From the NCBI RefSeq assembly GCF_001698205.1, contig NZ_CP016591.1, positions 2,852,001 to 2,916,000 on the forward strand: a DNA stretch of 64,000 bases, given 5' to 3'. The stretch is from Tsuneonella dongtanensis. Its GTDB lineage: Bacteria > Pseudomonadota > Alphaproteobacteria > Sphingomonadales > Sphingomonadaceae. Positions 9,314 through 17,808 of this stretch are shown here, in pieces. The stretch's first letter is position 1, and the number at the start of each line of letters is the position of its first letter. The notes under the pieces were generated by a model. It was not told where the DNA came from. It worked only from the letters and a program-made list of their open reading frames with translations, and searched no databases. Position numbers and translations under genes: made by a program.

Positions 9314-10429
9314 TCAGGTGTGTGTCGAGCGAAACCGAGCAGGATCGTAGAGACCTGCGTCGAGCCGTTCGGTCATCTTATCGCGCGCCGCGTCATGCAG
9401 GAGCTGCGCGCCGAGCCGGGCGGCCGCCGGTGCCGTCTGGATGCCGAAACCGCCCTGCCCGGCGAACCAGAAGAAACCGGGAACCGCGGGATCGAACCCA
9501 TAAACCGGCAAGCGGTCGGGGGCGAAGCTTCGGAGCCCCGCCCACTTCCGCTCGACCGCGCGCACGCGCCAGTCGACAACGCGCTCGAAGCGGTCGATCG
9601 CCTCGGCAACCGCCAGTTCCTCGGGCGCCGCATCGCACGGGGGCGAGGGTTCCTCGTCGTGCGGGGACAGCCATAACCGACCGCTTTCGGGCTTGAAGTA
9701 GAACCGCCCGGCGATGTCCAGCACCAGCGGTAGGTCAGCGGGCGGCGGGGGATCGGTGCGGAGTTGGGCGACGGTGCGGCGCAGCGGCTGTATGCCCAGC
9801 GCCCGCGCGCCCGCCAGCGCTGCGACACTGTCGGCCCACGCACCCGCTCCATTGGCAATCACGCCGGCACGCAAGGCGCCGCCATGCTCGCTTGCCAGGC
9901 GCCATCCGGCCCCGTCACGCTCGGCAGCGGCGACCCGCCATCGGGTGCGCAGCTCGACCCCCTTCCGCCTTGCGCCCGCAAGGTAATGCTGGTGCAGGGC
10001 GGCGACGTCGATGTCCGCACAGGCAGGTTCCCAGACTGCGCCGGTGTAGTCCCCACGGACTCCGGGGAGGCGTTGCTCGAGTCGCGTGCGACCCAGACGC
10101 TCGATACTGACCCCGCTTCCGGCAAAGGTGTTCATGAATTCATCGAGGGCGCCCTCGTCGGCGGTTTGCCCGACGTAGAGTGCGCCGCGCGGGCTGAGAA
10201 AGCCGTGCTCCTGCAACCAGGGTCCCGATGCGAGCGTCAGCGGAACCACCTTCGGCCCGCCGTAGCACTCCTCCCAGAACGCAGCGGAACGCCCGGTGGT
10301 GTGATAGCCGGGGCGATCTTCAGCTTCGAGCACGACGATCCGCACCCCGCCGATCGCGGCCAGTTCTGCAGCAAGGCTTGCTCCGGCGATCCCTGCTCCG
10401 ATCACCGCGATGTCGAAGGTCTCGGTCAT
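9314..10429 (-). CDS. FAD-dependent amine/D-amino-acid oxidoreductase (DAO family)
   Basis: 371 residues. The N-terminal dinucleotide-binding motif IAVIGAGIAGASLAAELA (GxGxxG at 11-16) and EAEDRPGYHTTGRSAA are typical of the glycine/D-amino acid oxidase (DAO) superfamily. The C-terminus has the second FAD-contact loop, FFWFAGQGGFGIQTAPAAARL. The substrate cannot be read from the sequence; glycine-oxidase-like or D-amino-acid-dehydrogenase-like activity is possible. Its ATG overlaps the stop of the upstream hydrolase gene by 4 nt (10426-10429), so the two are cotranscribed. Confidence 0.85.
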   Translation of the reverse strand: MTETFDIAVIGAGIAGASLAAELAAIGGVRIVVLEAEDRPGYHTTGRSAAFWEECYGGPKVVPLTLASGPWLQEHGFLSPRGALYVGQTADEGALDEFMNTFAGSGVSIERLGRTRLEQRLPGVRGDYTGAVWEPACADIDVAALHQHYLAGARRKGVELRTRWRVAAAERDGAGWRLASEHGGALRAGVIANGAGAWADSVAALAGARALGIQPLRRTVAQLRTDPPPPADLPLVLDIAGRFYFKPESGRLWLSPHDEEPSPPCDAAPEELAVAEAIDRFERVVDWRVRAVERKWAGLRSFAPDRLPVYGFDPAVPGFFWFAGQGGFGIQTAPAAARLGAQLLHDAARDKMTERLDAGLYDPARFRSTHT

Positions 10430-11328
10430 CGCCGAGGCGCGACCCGGTCGAGGAAGCGGTCGATCGCGTCTAGCGCCTTTTCGCGCACCGGATCCGCCTC
10501 GCGCAGGATTTCGTGGCTCGCTTCATCGCCGAAAGCGACGAGGTCGGCATTCGGCAAGCGCGCCGCGGCGGCAGCGATGGCTGGCCAGGCAACGAGCTTG
10601 TCCGCCTTGGCACCCATGACCAGAACCGGGATGCGCACGTTCTCAAGTACGCCGTTTGCCGCCAGACCGCGCATGGATGCGTAGGCCCGCTCGACCCAGC
10701 CCCAGCTTCCCGGCCCCATCACGAGTTCGGGGCGCTCGCTCCGCCACCACAGCTCGTCCTCGTATCGACCGATGTCATGGGTGAGAAGCGCAGCGCGCGA
10801 AGCGGGCGGTTCACCGGGCTTCTCGCTCCACTTCCAGGCCGGACGGCGCGGGTCGCCGATACGGGTCATCATACGGGCGACCGCATGCATCAGGGCCGGA
10901 GGGAGACGGCCGATTCCCAGCATAGGAGCAACAAGGACCAGCGCGTCCGGGTCGACTTTACCCTCTGCTACCGCACGCAAGGCAAGGTGAGCGCCCATCG
11001 AATGGCCTGCGAGGATGTGCGGAGGCTCCCTGCCGGCCTGCCACTCGGCCCAGAAGGCGGTGAGGTCGTCGACCCAGTCCGCAAAATCCCGCACATGGCC
11101 GGTAACCGCATCGGCTCCGAGTCGACCCGACCCGGCCTGGCCGCGCCAATCGATCGCGCTGACCTGCCAGCCTCGGCTCTGCCAGTGGGAGAAGGTCTCG
11201 AGGTACTTTTCGTAAAAGTCGCCGCGGCCACCGAGGAACAGGATCGAACCGCGCACCTCCGGGGACGGCGCCGGATAGTCGATCCGGCGCACCGCATGGC
11301 CCGCAGGCGCGACCCATCGGCCTTCCAC
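10426..11328 (-). CDS. Alpha/beta hydrolase, lysophospholipase (PldB)-like
   Basis: About 300 residues. The alpha/beta hydrolase core is clear: SILFLGGRGDFYEKYLE near the N-terminus, the lid/substrate region, and the nucleophile elbow GHSMGAH, with a late Asp/His pair (ADKLVAW; ASHEILREA). It resembles PldB-type lysophospholipases/monoacylglycerol lipases. The start is uncertain: no ATG lies near the N-terminus, and I place it at GTG 11328. A conserved-looking lead (PDRRRAIPADA) just upstream hints at an earlier non-ATG start near 11395. The frame can be read much further upstream, but only antisense to the prepilin peptidase. It is coupled to the FAD oxidoreductase. Confidence 0.75.
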   Translation of the reverse strand: MEGRWVAPAGHAVRRIDYPAPSPEVRGSILFLGGRGDFYEKYLETFSHWQSRGWQVSAIDWRGQAGSGRLGADAVTGHVRDFADWVDDLTAFWAEWQAGREPPHILAGHSMGAHLALRAVAEGKVDPDALVLVAPMLGIGRLPPALMHAVARMMTRIGDPRRPAWKWSEKPGEPPASRAALLTHDIGRYEDELWWRSERPELVMGPGSWGWVERAYASMRGLAANGVLENVRIPVLVMGAKADKLVAWPAIAAAAARLPNADLVAFGDEASHEILREADPVREKALDAIDRFLDRVAPRR

Positions 11329-11472
11329 CGCATCAGCCGGAATGGCTCGCCGACGGTCAGGACTTCCGGCGGCTTTCCCTGCGTGGCTAATAACGAGGCT
11401 CCGGCTTTGGTTACTATTTGGTAAGCACTGGGCGCTAGCACCACGGTCAAGGGGACTGTGGGGGCTTATCCA

Positions 11473-11961
11473 ATGCTGGTCGATTACCTGCACTACGGGC
11501 TGCTTGTTGCCCTTGCAATCGCACTGGTCGTGGCCGCGGTCACCGACTGGCGCCGGCGGCAGATAGACAACTGGCTGAATGCCGGAATCGCCCTTGCCGC
11601 TCCGCTTTACTGGTGGGCCAGCGGCCTCGACCTGTGGCCCGGTGTGGCACTGCAGTTCGGCGTCGGCCTTGCTGCATTTGCAGTCTTCGCGGCGATGTTC
11701 GCGCTGAAGTGGATGGGCGGCGGCGACGTGAAGCTGCTTACCGCGCTCGCGCTGTGGATCGAACCGACCTGGTTCCTCAAGCTGCTCATCATGATGGCCC
11801 TGGTCGGCGGGCTGCTGACGCTGGTCATGGGTGCCTGGCACATTGCCCGTCGCCAGCGCGACAAGCTCGCCATTCCCTACGGCGTCGCCATCGCGGCAGC
11901 CGGTCTGTGGGTGTTGGGCACGCATTATCTGCCGGCGGCACAAGGGACGATTGCCGCGTGA
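11473..11961 (+). CDS. cpaA: Prepilin peptidase of the Tad/Cpa pilus system (CpaA/TadV type)
   Basis: 162 residues from ATG 11473, which has a GGGGG ribosome-binding stretch about 8 nt upstream; a GTG 15 nt earlier is less likely. This is an A24-type aspartic protease of the inner membrane that cleaves prepilin leaders. The two catalytic aspartates are seen in VTDWRRR (Asp25) and in GGGDVKLL (Asp85, the GxGD motif). Four or five membrane helices are apparent. Short enzymes of this kind lack the methylase domain of PilD. It is the first gene of the pilus cluster. Confidence 0.9.
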   Translation: MLVDYLHYGLLVALAIALVVAAVTDWRRRQIDNWLNAGIALAAPLYWWASGLDLWPGVALQFGVGLAAFAVFAAMFALKWMGGGDVKLLTALALWIEPTWFLKLLIMMALVGGLLTLVMGAWHIARRQRDKLAIPYGVAIAAAGLWVLGTHYLPAAQGTIAA

Positions 11962-11970
11962 TACCTGATT

Positions 11971-11991
11971 TTAACCGTTCGCCGCTTAACC
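11971..11991. promoter_or_regulatory. Directly repeated TTAACC half-sites upstream of cpaB
   Basis: TTAACC occurs at 11971-11976 and again at 11986-11991, in the 88-nt gap between cpaA and cpaB. TTAACC is the half-site of the alphaproteobacterial cell-cycle regulator CtrA, whose full site is TTAA-N7-TTAA. The spacing here is 11 nt between the TTAA cores, which is not the canonical 7, so this is only a candidate site. Confidence 0.25.
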
Positions 11992-12049
11992 ACGGAAACC
12001 ATTCCCGCCCGTGGGATCGGGCGAGTGATTTGAGGGGGCTTTGATAGCC

Positions 12050-13132
12050 ATGGACAGGAAGAAGCTGCTGCTGCTGGTGGGCGCTCTGGTGATCGCCGTC
12101 GTAACCGCCATGATGGCGCGGAGCATGTTCGCCGGGGCATCCGCCCCACAGGCCGAAGCGGCGCCGGTTCCACAGGGACCCAAGGTCCTCGTGGCCCAGC
12201 GCGTGTTGCCGACCGGCACGATTATCACCGCGGATGCGATCGGCTTCCAGCCGTGGCCGAAGGAACTCGTCAAGGACGCCTACTTCATCGATGGCGAATC
12301 GGATGTGTCGAAACTGCTCGGCACCGTCGTCCGCTTCCCGGTGACCGCGGGTGAGCCGGTGACCCAGGGTTCGCTGGTTAAGCCCGGCGATCGCGGCTTC
12401 CTGGCCGCGGCGCTTGGCCCCGGCATGCGCGCCGTGACCGTTCCGGTGTCGGCCAAGACCGGCGTCGGCGGCTTTGTGTTCCCGGGCGACCGGGTCGACC
12501 TGGTCCTGACGCAGACCGTCAAGGCACAGGAAGGCGACGGCCTGAAAGCATCGGAAACCATCCTGCGTAACCTTCGCGTGCTGGCAACGGACCAGTCGAC
12601 CACGCAGGAAACCATCAATGGCAAGACCGTCGTCCGCAGCTTCAAGACGGTCACCCTCGAGGTGACCCCGAAGATCGCGGAAAAGGTCGCCGTCGCCCAG
12701 ACCATCGGCACGCTCAGCCTTTCGCTGCGCTCGATTGCCGACAGCCAGACCGAGCTCGAGCGCGCCATCGCGCAGGGCGACGTCAAGATCCCCGACGGCG
12801 CATCGCCGCAGGAAGAAGAGAAGCTGCTGCGCGAGGCGATGAATCGCCCGAACGACGGTGCCACCACCTACCAGACCGGCGGCGACGTCTCGCGCTTCCA
12901 GCGCCGGACCGTCGGCACCACCTCCGCACCCGCTGCCGCGGCAGGCGGCCCGGGTGCCCCGCCGCGGGTCTACGTCGCGCCGCGTTCGACCGTCACGGTC
13001 ACCCGCGGCAAGGCGTCGAGCACGGTGGTCATCTCCAAGTCCGGCCAGGTGCTCGACAGCACCGCCATGGGCATCGATGCCGCCGGTCGCACGATCGGCG
13101 CCACTACGCCCGCCATGCTGATGGTGCCGTGA
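12050..13132 (+). CDS. cpaB: Flp pilus assembly protein CpaB (RcpC)
   Basis: 360 residues from ATG 12050, preceded by GAGGGGGC; a TTG 9 nt earlier is an alternative. A single N-terminal membrane helix (KKLLLLVGALVIAVVTAMMA) is followed by a SAF-type domain (VLVAQRVLPTGTIITADAIGF, about residues 45-110) and an RcpC-like periplasmic region with FVFPGDRVDLVLTQ. The family is a periplasmic component of the Tad secretion channel working with the secretin. The C-terminal 70 residues are Ser/Thr/Pro/Ala-rich. Its stop overlaps an in-frame upstream ATG of cpaC, but the better cpaC start is 66 nt later. Confidence 0.93.
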   Translation: MDRKKLLLLVGALVIAVVTAMMARSMFAGASAPQAEAAPVPQGPKVLVAQRVLPTGTIITADAIGFQPWPKELVKDAYFIDGESDVSKLLGTVVRFPVTAGEPVTQGSLVKPGDRGFLAAALGPGMRAVTVPVSAKTGVGGFVFPGDRVDLVLTQTVKAQEGDGLKASETILRNLRVLATDQSTTQETINGKTVVRSFKTVTLEVTPKIAEKVAVAQTIGTLSLSLRSIADSQTELERAIAQGDVKIPDGASPQEEEKLLREAMNRPNDGATTYQTGGDVSRFQRRTVGTTSAPAAAAGGPGAPPRVYVAPRSTVTVTRGKASSTVVISKSGQVLDSTAMGIDAAGRTIGATTPAMLMVP

Positions 13133-13197
13133 TGGGCATCGCAACGCGCAACAACCGCACAACCGGCAACAAACCGAGCCATTCGAGGGGCACGACC

Positions 13198-14805
13198 ATG
13201 AAACGCCGCCTGACTGCAACGCTGCTGCTCGCCGGCCTCGCCGCCGGCCCGCTGACCGGGCTTCCCGTCCTGCCAGCCGCCGCCCAGGGCGTCGTCGCCC
13301 CGACCCGCGACATCAACCTTTCGATCGGGCGCGGCGAACTGATCAACATTCCCGGCAACATGGCCGACGTGTTCATCGCCAACGACCAGATCGCCGACGT
13401 GCAGATCAAGTCGGAAAGCCAGCTCTACCTGTTCGGCAAGGCGGGCGGACTGACCACGGTCTATGCGAGCAACAAGGCAGGCGCGATCATCTGGTCGGCC
13501 AACGTCCGCGTGGGCTCCAACATCGACAGCGTCGACCAGATGCTGGCGCTGGCGATGCCCGAGGCCAAGGTGAACGTGGCCACCATGGGCACCAACACCT
13601 TCCTCCTCACCGGGACCGTCGCCGCACCCGAAGATGCCGCCGAGGCCGAGCGCCTCGTTCAGGCCTTCGTCGGCGAAGGCGCCAATGTCATTACCCGGCT
13701 GAAGACCGCGACGCCGCTGCAGGTCAATCTGCAGGTCAAGTTCGCCGAGGTCAGCCGCTCGCTCGTTCGCGAGATCGGCGCCAATCTCAGCACGATCGAC
13801 GGCAGCGGGGGTTTCCGCTTCGGCGTCGGCACCGGTCGACAGTTGGTGACGGGCGCCTATCGCACCGACGGCCCTCTCGCCGTCGGTGCGAACGTCCTCA
13901 ATCCGAGCGGCTTCGGGATCGACCCGCTCACCGGCAACGTGGTTGCGATCAACGGGCCCGGCGTAAAGACGACCGGCAGCGGTTCCACCTTGAGCGGCAT
14001 CGGCCGGCTGTTCGGCCTCGACATCCTCGGCGGGCTCGACCTCGCAGAGCGGGTCGGGCTGGTCACCACGCTGTCGCAGCCCAACCTGACCGCGCTTTCG
14101 GGCGAAACCGCCGACTTCCTGGCCGGTGGCGAGTTCCCGATCCCGATCAGCCAGGGCCTCGGCTCGACCTCGATCGAATATCGCAAGTACGGCGTCAGCC
14201 TGGCCTACACCCCGACGGTGCTGGCGAACGGACGGATCAGCCTCCGCGTGCGGCCGGAAGTGTCGGAACTGTCGAGCCAGGGAGCGGTCACGCTCAACGG
14301 CTTCCAGATTCCCGCGCTGACCATCCGCCGCGCCGAAACGACCATCGAGCTCGGCTCCGGCCAGAGCTTCATGATCGCCGGCCTGATGAGCAACAACTCG
14401 CAGAACACGATCGACAAGACCCCCGGTCTCGGCGACATGCCGATCCTCGGCAACCTGTTCCGCTCGACCAGCTACCGCAAGGGCGAGACCGAGCTGGTGA
14501 TCGTCGTCACGCCGTACCTGGTGAATCCGGTCAACGATCGCGACATCAAGCTGCCGACCGACGGTTTCAATGCACCGGACGAGGCGACCCGCCTGTTCGG
14601 CATGCGCGACAACGCCGGCGTTACCGGTGGAAGCCGTCCGGGCCCGACGACGACCCAGGGTCCGGTTCCGGCCGCACCGGGCATCTCGCAGATCAATCCG
14701 GATGCCCTGCTTCCCTCGCAGCCAGCGGGAGAGAGCAAGCGCAAGAAGCGGCGGACCGCGAAGAACGACGCCGGTACGCCTGCGCCCGGCTTCAACCTCC
14801 AGTGA
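13198..14805 (+). CDS. cpaC: Outer-membrane secretin CpaC (RcpA) of the Tad pilus
   Basis: 535 residues from ATG 13198, which has a GAGGGG ribosome-binding site and gives a clean signal peptide (MKRRLTATLLLAGLAAGPLT). An N0/pilus-assembly domain (ISIGRGELI-like, about 35-110) and a BON-like domain come before the secretin domain (about 230-450), with VGLVTTLSQPNLTALSGETADFLAGGEFPIPI and the end motif GLGDMPILGNLFRSTSYRKGETELVIVVTPYLV. The protein forms the outer-membrane pore for the pilus. A Lys/Arg-rich tail (KRKKRR near residue 520) is unusual for a periplasmic C-terminus. Confidence 0.95.
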   Translation: MKRRLTATLLLAGLAAGPLTGLPVLPAAAQGVVAPTRDINLSIGRGELINIPGNMADVFIANDQIADVQIKSESQLYLFGKAGGLTTVYASNKAGAIIWSANVRVGSNIDSVDQMLALAMPEAKVNVATMGTNTFLLTGTVAAPEDAAEAERLVQAFVGEGANVITRLKTATPLQVNLQVKFAEVSRSLVREIGANLSTIDGSGGFRFGVGTGRQLVTGAYRTDGPLAVGANVLNPSGFGIDPLTGNVVAINGPGVKTTGSGSTLSGIGRLFGLDILGGLDLAERVGLVTTLSQPNLTALSGETADFLAGGEFPIPISQGLGSTSIEYRKYGVSLAYTPTVLANGRISLRVRPEVSELSSQGAVTLNGFQIPALTIRRAETTIELGSGQSFMIAGLMSNNSQNTIDKTPGLGDMPILGNLFRSTSYRKGETELVIVVTPYLVNPVNDRDIKLPTDGFNAPDEATRLFGMRDNAGVTGGSRPGPTTTQGPVPAAPGISQINPDALLPSQPAGESKRKKRRTAKNDAGTPAPGFNLQ

Positions 14806-14818
14806 GAAGGTGAGAGTG

Positions 14819-15463
14819 ATGACCATCAAACGCCATATCGCGGGCGCTCTCGCCCTCTCCCTAGGCCTCTCGACCGCCGCTTGCAGCGGTCCCGCCTGGG
14901 ACAACGCCAGTCTGTACAGCGTCCGCCAGCCGGTGGTCGCGCGGACGACCTACACGCTCGACCTGGCCAGCGGGTACGAAGGCCTTTCGGTTCCCGAACA
15001 GCAGCGGCTCGCCGGCTGGTTCGAGGCGATGGACCTGCGTTACGGGGACCGTGTCTCGATCGAGGATCCGGTCGCCAACGGTGCCACCAAGGCTGCGGTG
15101 GCGTCTCTCGCCGCGCGCCACGGCATCCTGCTGGCGGACGGGGCTCCGGTCACCGAGGGCTATGTCCAGCCGGGCACCGCCCGGGTGGTGATTACCCGCT
15201 CGAGTGCGTCGGTTCCCAATTGCCCGAACTGGGAGCGCAAGACCGACTCGAATTACGCGAACGCGACTTCGCCCGGTTACGGTTGTTCGATCAACGGCAA
15301 CATGGCGGCGATGATCGCCAATCCGGAAGACCTCATCGCCGGCCAGAAGGGCACGGGCGAAACGGTCATCATGAGCTCGACGAAAGCGATCGAGACCTAT
15401 CGCGAGAAGGCCAACACCGGCGCCGGCGAACTCAAGGCCAGCGCTACAGGCGGAGGGAAGTAA
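14819..15463 (+). CDS. cpaD: Pilus assembly lipoprotein CpaD
   Basis: 214 residues from ATG 14819, which follows GAGAAGGTGAGAGTG. It has a lipoprotein-type leader with Cys near residue 22 (LSTAACSGPAW), although the lipobox is not ideal. The C-terminal half carries the CpaD pattern CPNWERKTDSNYANATSPGYGCSINGNMAAMIANPEDL (DPNYxNxxxSxYGCAxxxNLAxMVADPxDLxxG in the family). CpaD is a periplasmic or outer-membrane lipoprotein of the Tad machinery. It lies 13 nt after cpaC and 4 nt before cpaE. Confidence 0.9.
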   Translation: MTIKRHIAGALALSLGLSTAACSGPAWDNASLYSVRQPVVARTTYTLDLASGYEGLSVPEQQRLAGWFEAMDLRYGDRVSIEDPVANGATKAAVASLAARHGILLADGAPVTEGYVQPGTARVVITRSSASVPNCPNWERKTDSNYANATSPGYGCSINGNMAAMIANPEDLIAGQKGTGETVIMSSTKAIETYREKANTGAGELKASATGGGK

Positions 15464-15467
15464 GATC

Positions 15468-16748
15468 ATGAACGCCCCCTGGAAACCCGGCCCCGGCGGT
15501 CGCGATCCGTTCGCCGCATTCATCTGCGACGAGACTGCGCTCGACACGCTGCGCCCGGTCGTCATCGAGATGGGCTGGCAGCCCGAGAAGTGCGCCAAGG
15601 GTGGACTGCGCAATGCCGTGCAGTCGCTTTCGGTCTCGGCGAGCCCGAACATCCTGATGGTCGACCTGTCCGAAAGCGGCGATCCGCTCAACGACATCAA
15701 CGCGCTGGCCGAGGTCTGTGAGCCCGGCACCGTTGTGGTCGCGATCGGCCAGGTGAACGACGTGCGCCTCTACCGCGACCTGATCGCGAGCGGCATCCAC
15801 GACTACCTGCTCAAGCCGCTCTCGGCCAGCCAGCTGCGCGATGCCCTGACCAACGCCCAGGCCGTGTTCTCGGCCCCGAAGAACAGCGATCCCGATGCGG
15901 TCAAGCGCCACATCTCGACCGCGATCGTCGGGACTCGCGGTGGAGTCGGCGCCTCGACGCTGGCGACTTCGCTGGCGTGGATGTTCTCGGCCGACAAGAA
16001 GCTGCCGACCGCGCTCCTCGACCTCGACGTGCACTTCGGCACCGGCGCGCTGGCCCTCGACCTCGAGCCCGGCCGCGGCCTGACCGATGCAATCGACAAC
16101 CCCAGCCGGATCGACGGTCTGTTCATCGAGCGGGCCATGATCCGCGCGAACGACAACCTGGCGATCCTGTCGGCCGAAGCACCGATCAACTCTCCGCTGA
16201 TGACCGATGGCAGTGCCTTCGTGCAGCTCGAGGAAGAGTTCCGTCACGCCTTCGAGATGACGGTGATCGACCTGCCGCGGAACATGCTGATCAACTTCCC
16301 GCACCTGCTGGCCGACGTCAACGTGGTGGTCCTTGCCACCGAGATGACGCTCGCAAGCGCACGCGACACGATCCGCATCCTGAGCTGGCTGAAGACCAAC
16401 GCGAGCCATGCCCAGCCGATCATCGTCGCGAACAAGGTCCAAACAGGCGTGGCCGAGATCAGCAAGGCGGACTTCGAAGCCTCGATCGAGCGCAAGATCG
16501 ACTTCACGGTCCCCTACGACCTCAAGGCTGCCGCCAACGCGGCCAAGCTGGGCCAGACCTTTGCCGACGCCAACCGTGGCAGCAAGGCCAGCGGAGCGAT
16601 TCGCCAGCTTGCCGAGCGCATCATCGGTACGTCCGACGAGGAATCGACCGCCGACGGCAAGACCGAGAAGAAATCGCTGCTCGGCGGCTTCGACTTCAAG
16701 TCGCTGCTCGCCAAGAAGGAAAAGCCGTCCGCGAAGGTGGACGCCTGA
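15468..16748 (+). CDS. cpaE: Pilus localisation ATPase CpaE (TadZ)
   Basis: 426 residues. The N-terminal receiver-like domain (about 15-135) lacks an obvious phosphorylation centre. The MinD/ParA-like ATPase domain (about 148-390) carries a deviant Walker A at 155-164 (GTRGGVGAST) and ALLDLDVHFGTGAL as the Walker A'/switch region. TadZ/CpaE positions the Tad secretion machine at a pole. The C-terminus is rich in Lys/Ser. The TGA stop overlaps the ATG of a 24-codon reading frame (TGATG), which in turn overlaps tadB. Confidence 0.94.
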   Translation: MNAPWKPGPGGRDPFAAFICDETALDTLRPVVIEMGWQPEKCAKGGLRNAVQSLSVSASPNILMVDLSESGDPLNDINALAEVCEPGTVVVAIGQVNDVRLYRDLIASGIHDYLLKPLSASQLRDALTNAQAVFSAPKNSDPDAVKRHISTAIVGTRGGVGASTLATSLAWMFSADKKLPTALLDLDVHFGTGALALDLEPGRGLTDAIDNPSRIDGLFIERAMIRANDNLAILSAEAPINSPLMTDGSAFVQLEEEFRHAFEMTVIDLPRNMLINFPHLLADVNVVVLATEMTLASARDTIRILSWLKTNASHAQPIIVANKVQTGVAEISKADFEASIERKIDFTVPYDLKAAANAAKLGQTFADANRGSKASGAIRQLAERIIGTSDEESTADGKTEKKSLLGGFDFKSLLAKKEKPSAKVDA

Positions 16749-16822
16749 TGCGCCGCCGGCGGCGCACTGCGCGCCGCCGGTCGTCGCTCGACACGTGTAG
16801 AAGGGACGGACCGGTCCGATGA
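16748..16822 (+). CDS. 24-codon arginine-rich mini-ORF coupling cpaE to tadB (doubtful gene)
   Basis: The frame begins at ATG 16748, which shares its A with the cpaE stop, and ends at TGA 16820-16822, which overlaps the tadB ATG (ATGA). The peptide would begin MRRRRRTARRRSS and end GPVR: 24 residues, 10 of them arginine. The DNA contains the palindromic stretch GCGCCGCCGGCGGCGC. It may be translated only to carry ribosomes from cpaE into tadB, or it may be chance. It occupies the position where cpaF normally lies. Confidence 0.25.
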   Translation: MRRRRRTARRRSSLDTCRRDGPVR

Positions 16823-17790
16823 GCATTCTCCAGCTACTGCTGTTCGCCGGTGGGCTGATGGCCGTCTTGGTCCTCGGCTACTCGGCGATGTCGGGGCCCT
16901 CGACCGTCAAGGAAGGCAACCGCCGGTTGCAGGCGGTGCGTTACCGCCACTCGGAAAGCACCGACACGAAGGTCGAATCCCAGCTCAAGAAGGCCATCGC
17001 CGCGCGCAAGCCGAAGACCTTCAAGGTCGCCGGCTCGGGCTCGCGCCTCGACGCGCTGGCCATCCGGCTCGATCGTACCGGCAAGCCGTGGACCCTGACC
17101 CATTACCTCTACGCTTCGCTCGGCCTGGCGGTCGTGTTCATGGTCATCGTGTTCCTGCGCACAGGTGCGCCGCTGCTGAGCCTGATGTTCGGCCTCTTCG
17201 CCGGCGCAGGCATTCCCCACCTGGTGGTCAATTTCTTCATCAAGAAGCGCACCAACCAGTTCAACTCCAAGTTTCCCGACGCCATCGAACTGCTCGTGCG
17301 CGGTCTTCGCTCGGGTCTGCCGGTTACCGAAACGCTCGCCGTCGTCGCGACCGAGATCGAGGGCCCCGTCGGTGTCGAGTTCAAGGCCATCGTGGACCGC
17401 ATCAAGGTCGGTCGGACAATGGAGGATGCCCTTCAGGTCACCGGCGACCGGCTCGGCATCCCCGAATTCAACTTCTTCTGCATCACGCTGGCGATCCAGC
17501 GGGAGACCGGCGGCAACCTGGCCGAAACGCTGTCCAATCTTGCCGATGTGCTGCGCAAGCGCGGCCAGATGAAGCTCAAGATCCGCGCGATGAGCTCGGA
17601 ATCGAAGGCCTCGGCCTACATCGTCGGTTCGCTGCCGTTCATCGTCTTCACGATGGTCTGGTGGATCAACCCCAGTTACCTCGCAGGGTTCTTCAGCGAC
17701 GATCGCCTGATCGTGGCTGGTCTCGGCGGGATGGTGTGGATGGGCATCGGCGTGTTCATCATGGCCAAGATGGTCAACTTCGAAATCTAA
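16819..17790 (+). CDS. tadB: Tad pilus inner-membrane platform protein TadB
   Basis: 323 residues. There is an N-terminal membrane helix (about 3-20), a pair of helices around 95-140, then the type II secretion F (GspF-like) cytoplasmic domain (about 155-285) with PDAIELLVRGLRSGLPVTETL and FNFFCITLAIQRETGGNLAETL, and C-terminal helices. TadB and TadC together form the inner-membrane base on which the CpaF ATPase normally acts. The ATG overlaps the upstream 24-codon frame. It is followed by tadC after 18 nt. Confidence 0.94.
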   Translation: MSILQLLLFAGGLMAVLVLGYSAMSGPSTVKEGNRRLQAVRYRHSESTDTKVESQLKKAIAARKPKTFKVAGSGSRLDALAIRLDRTGKPWTLTHYLYASLGLAVVFMVIVFLRTGAPLLSLMFGLFAGAGIPHLVVNFFIKKRTNQFNSKFPDAIELLVRGLRSGLPVTETLAVVATEIEGPVGVEFKAIVDRIKVGRTMEDALQVTGDRLGIPEFNFFCITLAIQRETGGNLAETLSNLADVLRKRGQMKLKIRAMSSESKASAYIVGSLPFIVFTMVWWINPSYLAGFFSDDRLIVAGLGGMVWMGIGVFIMAKMVNFEI

Positions 17791-17808
17791 CGGGACAGCA
17801 CGACAGCC

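Noticed and set aside
12970-14904. A 644-codon open frame on the minus strand
   Set aside because: It is antisense to cpaB/cpaC and shows only low-complexity composition.
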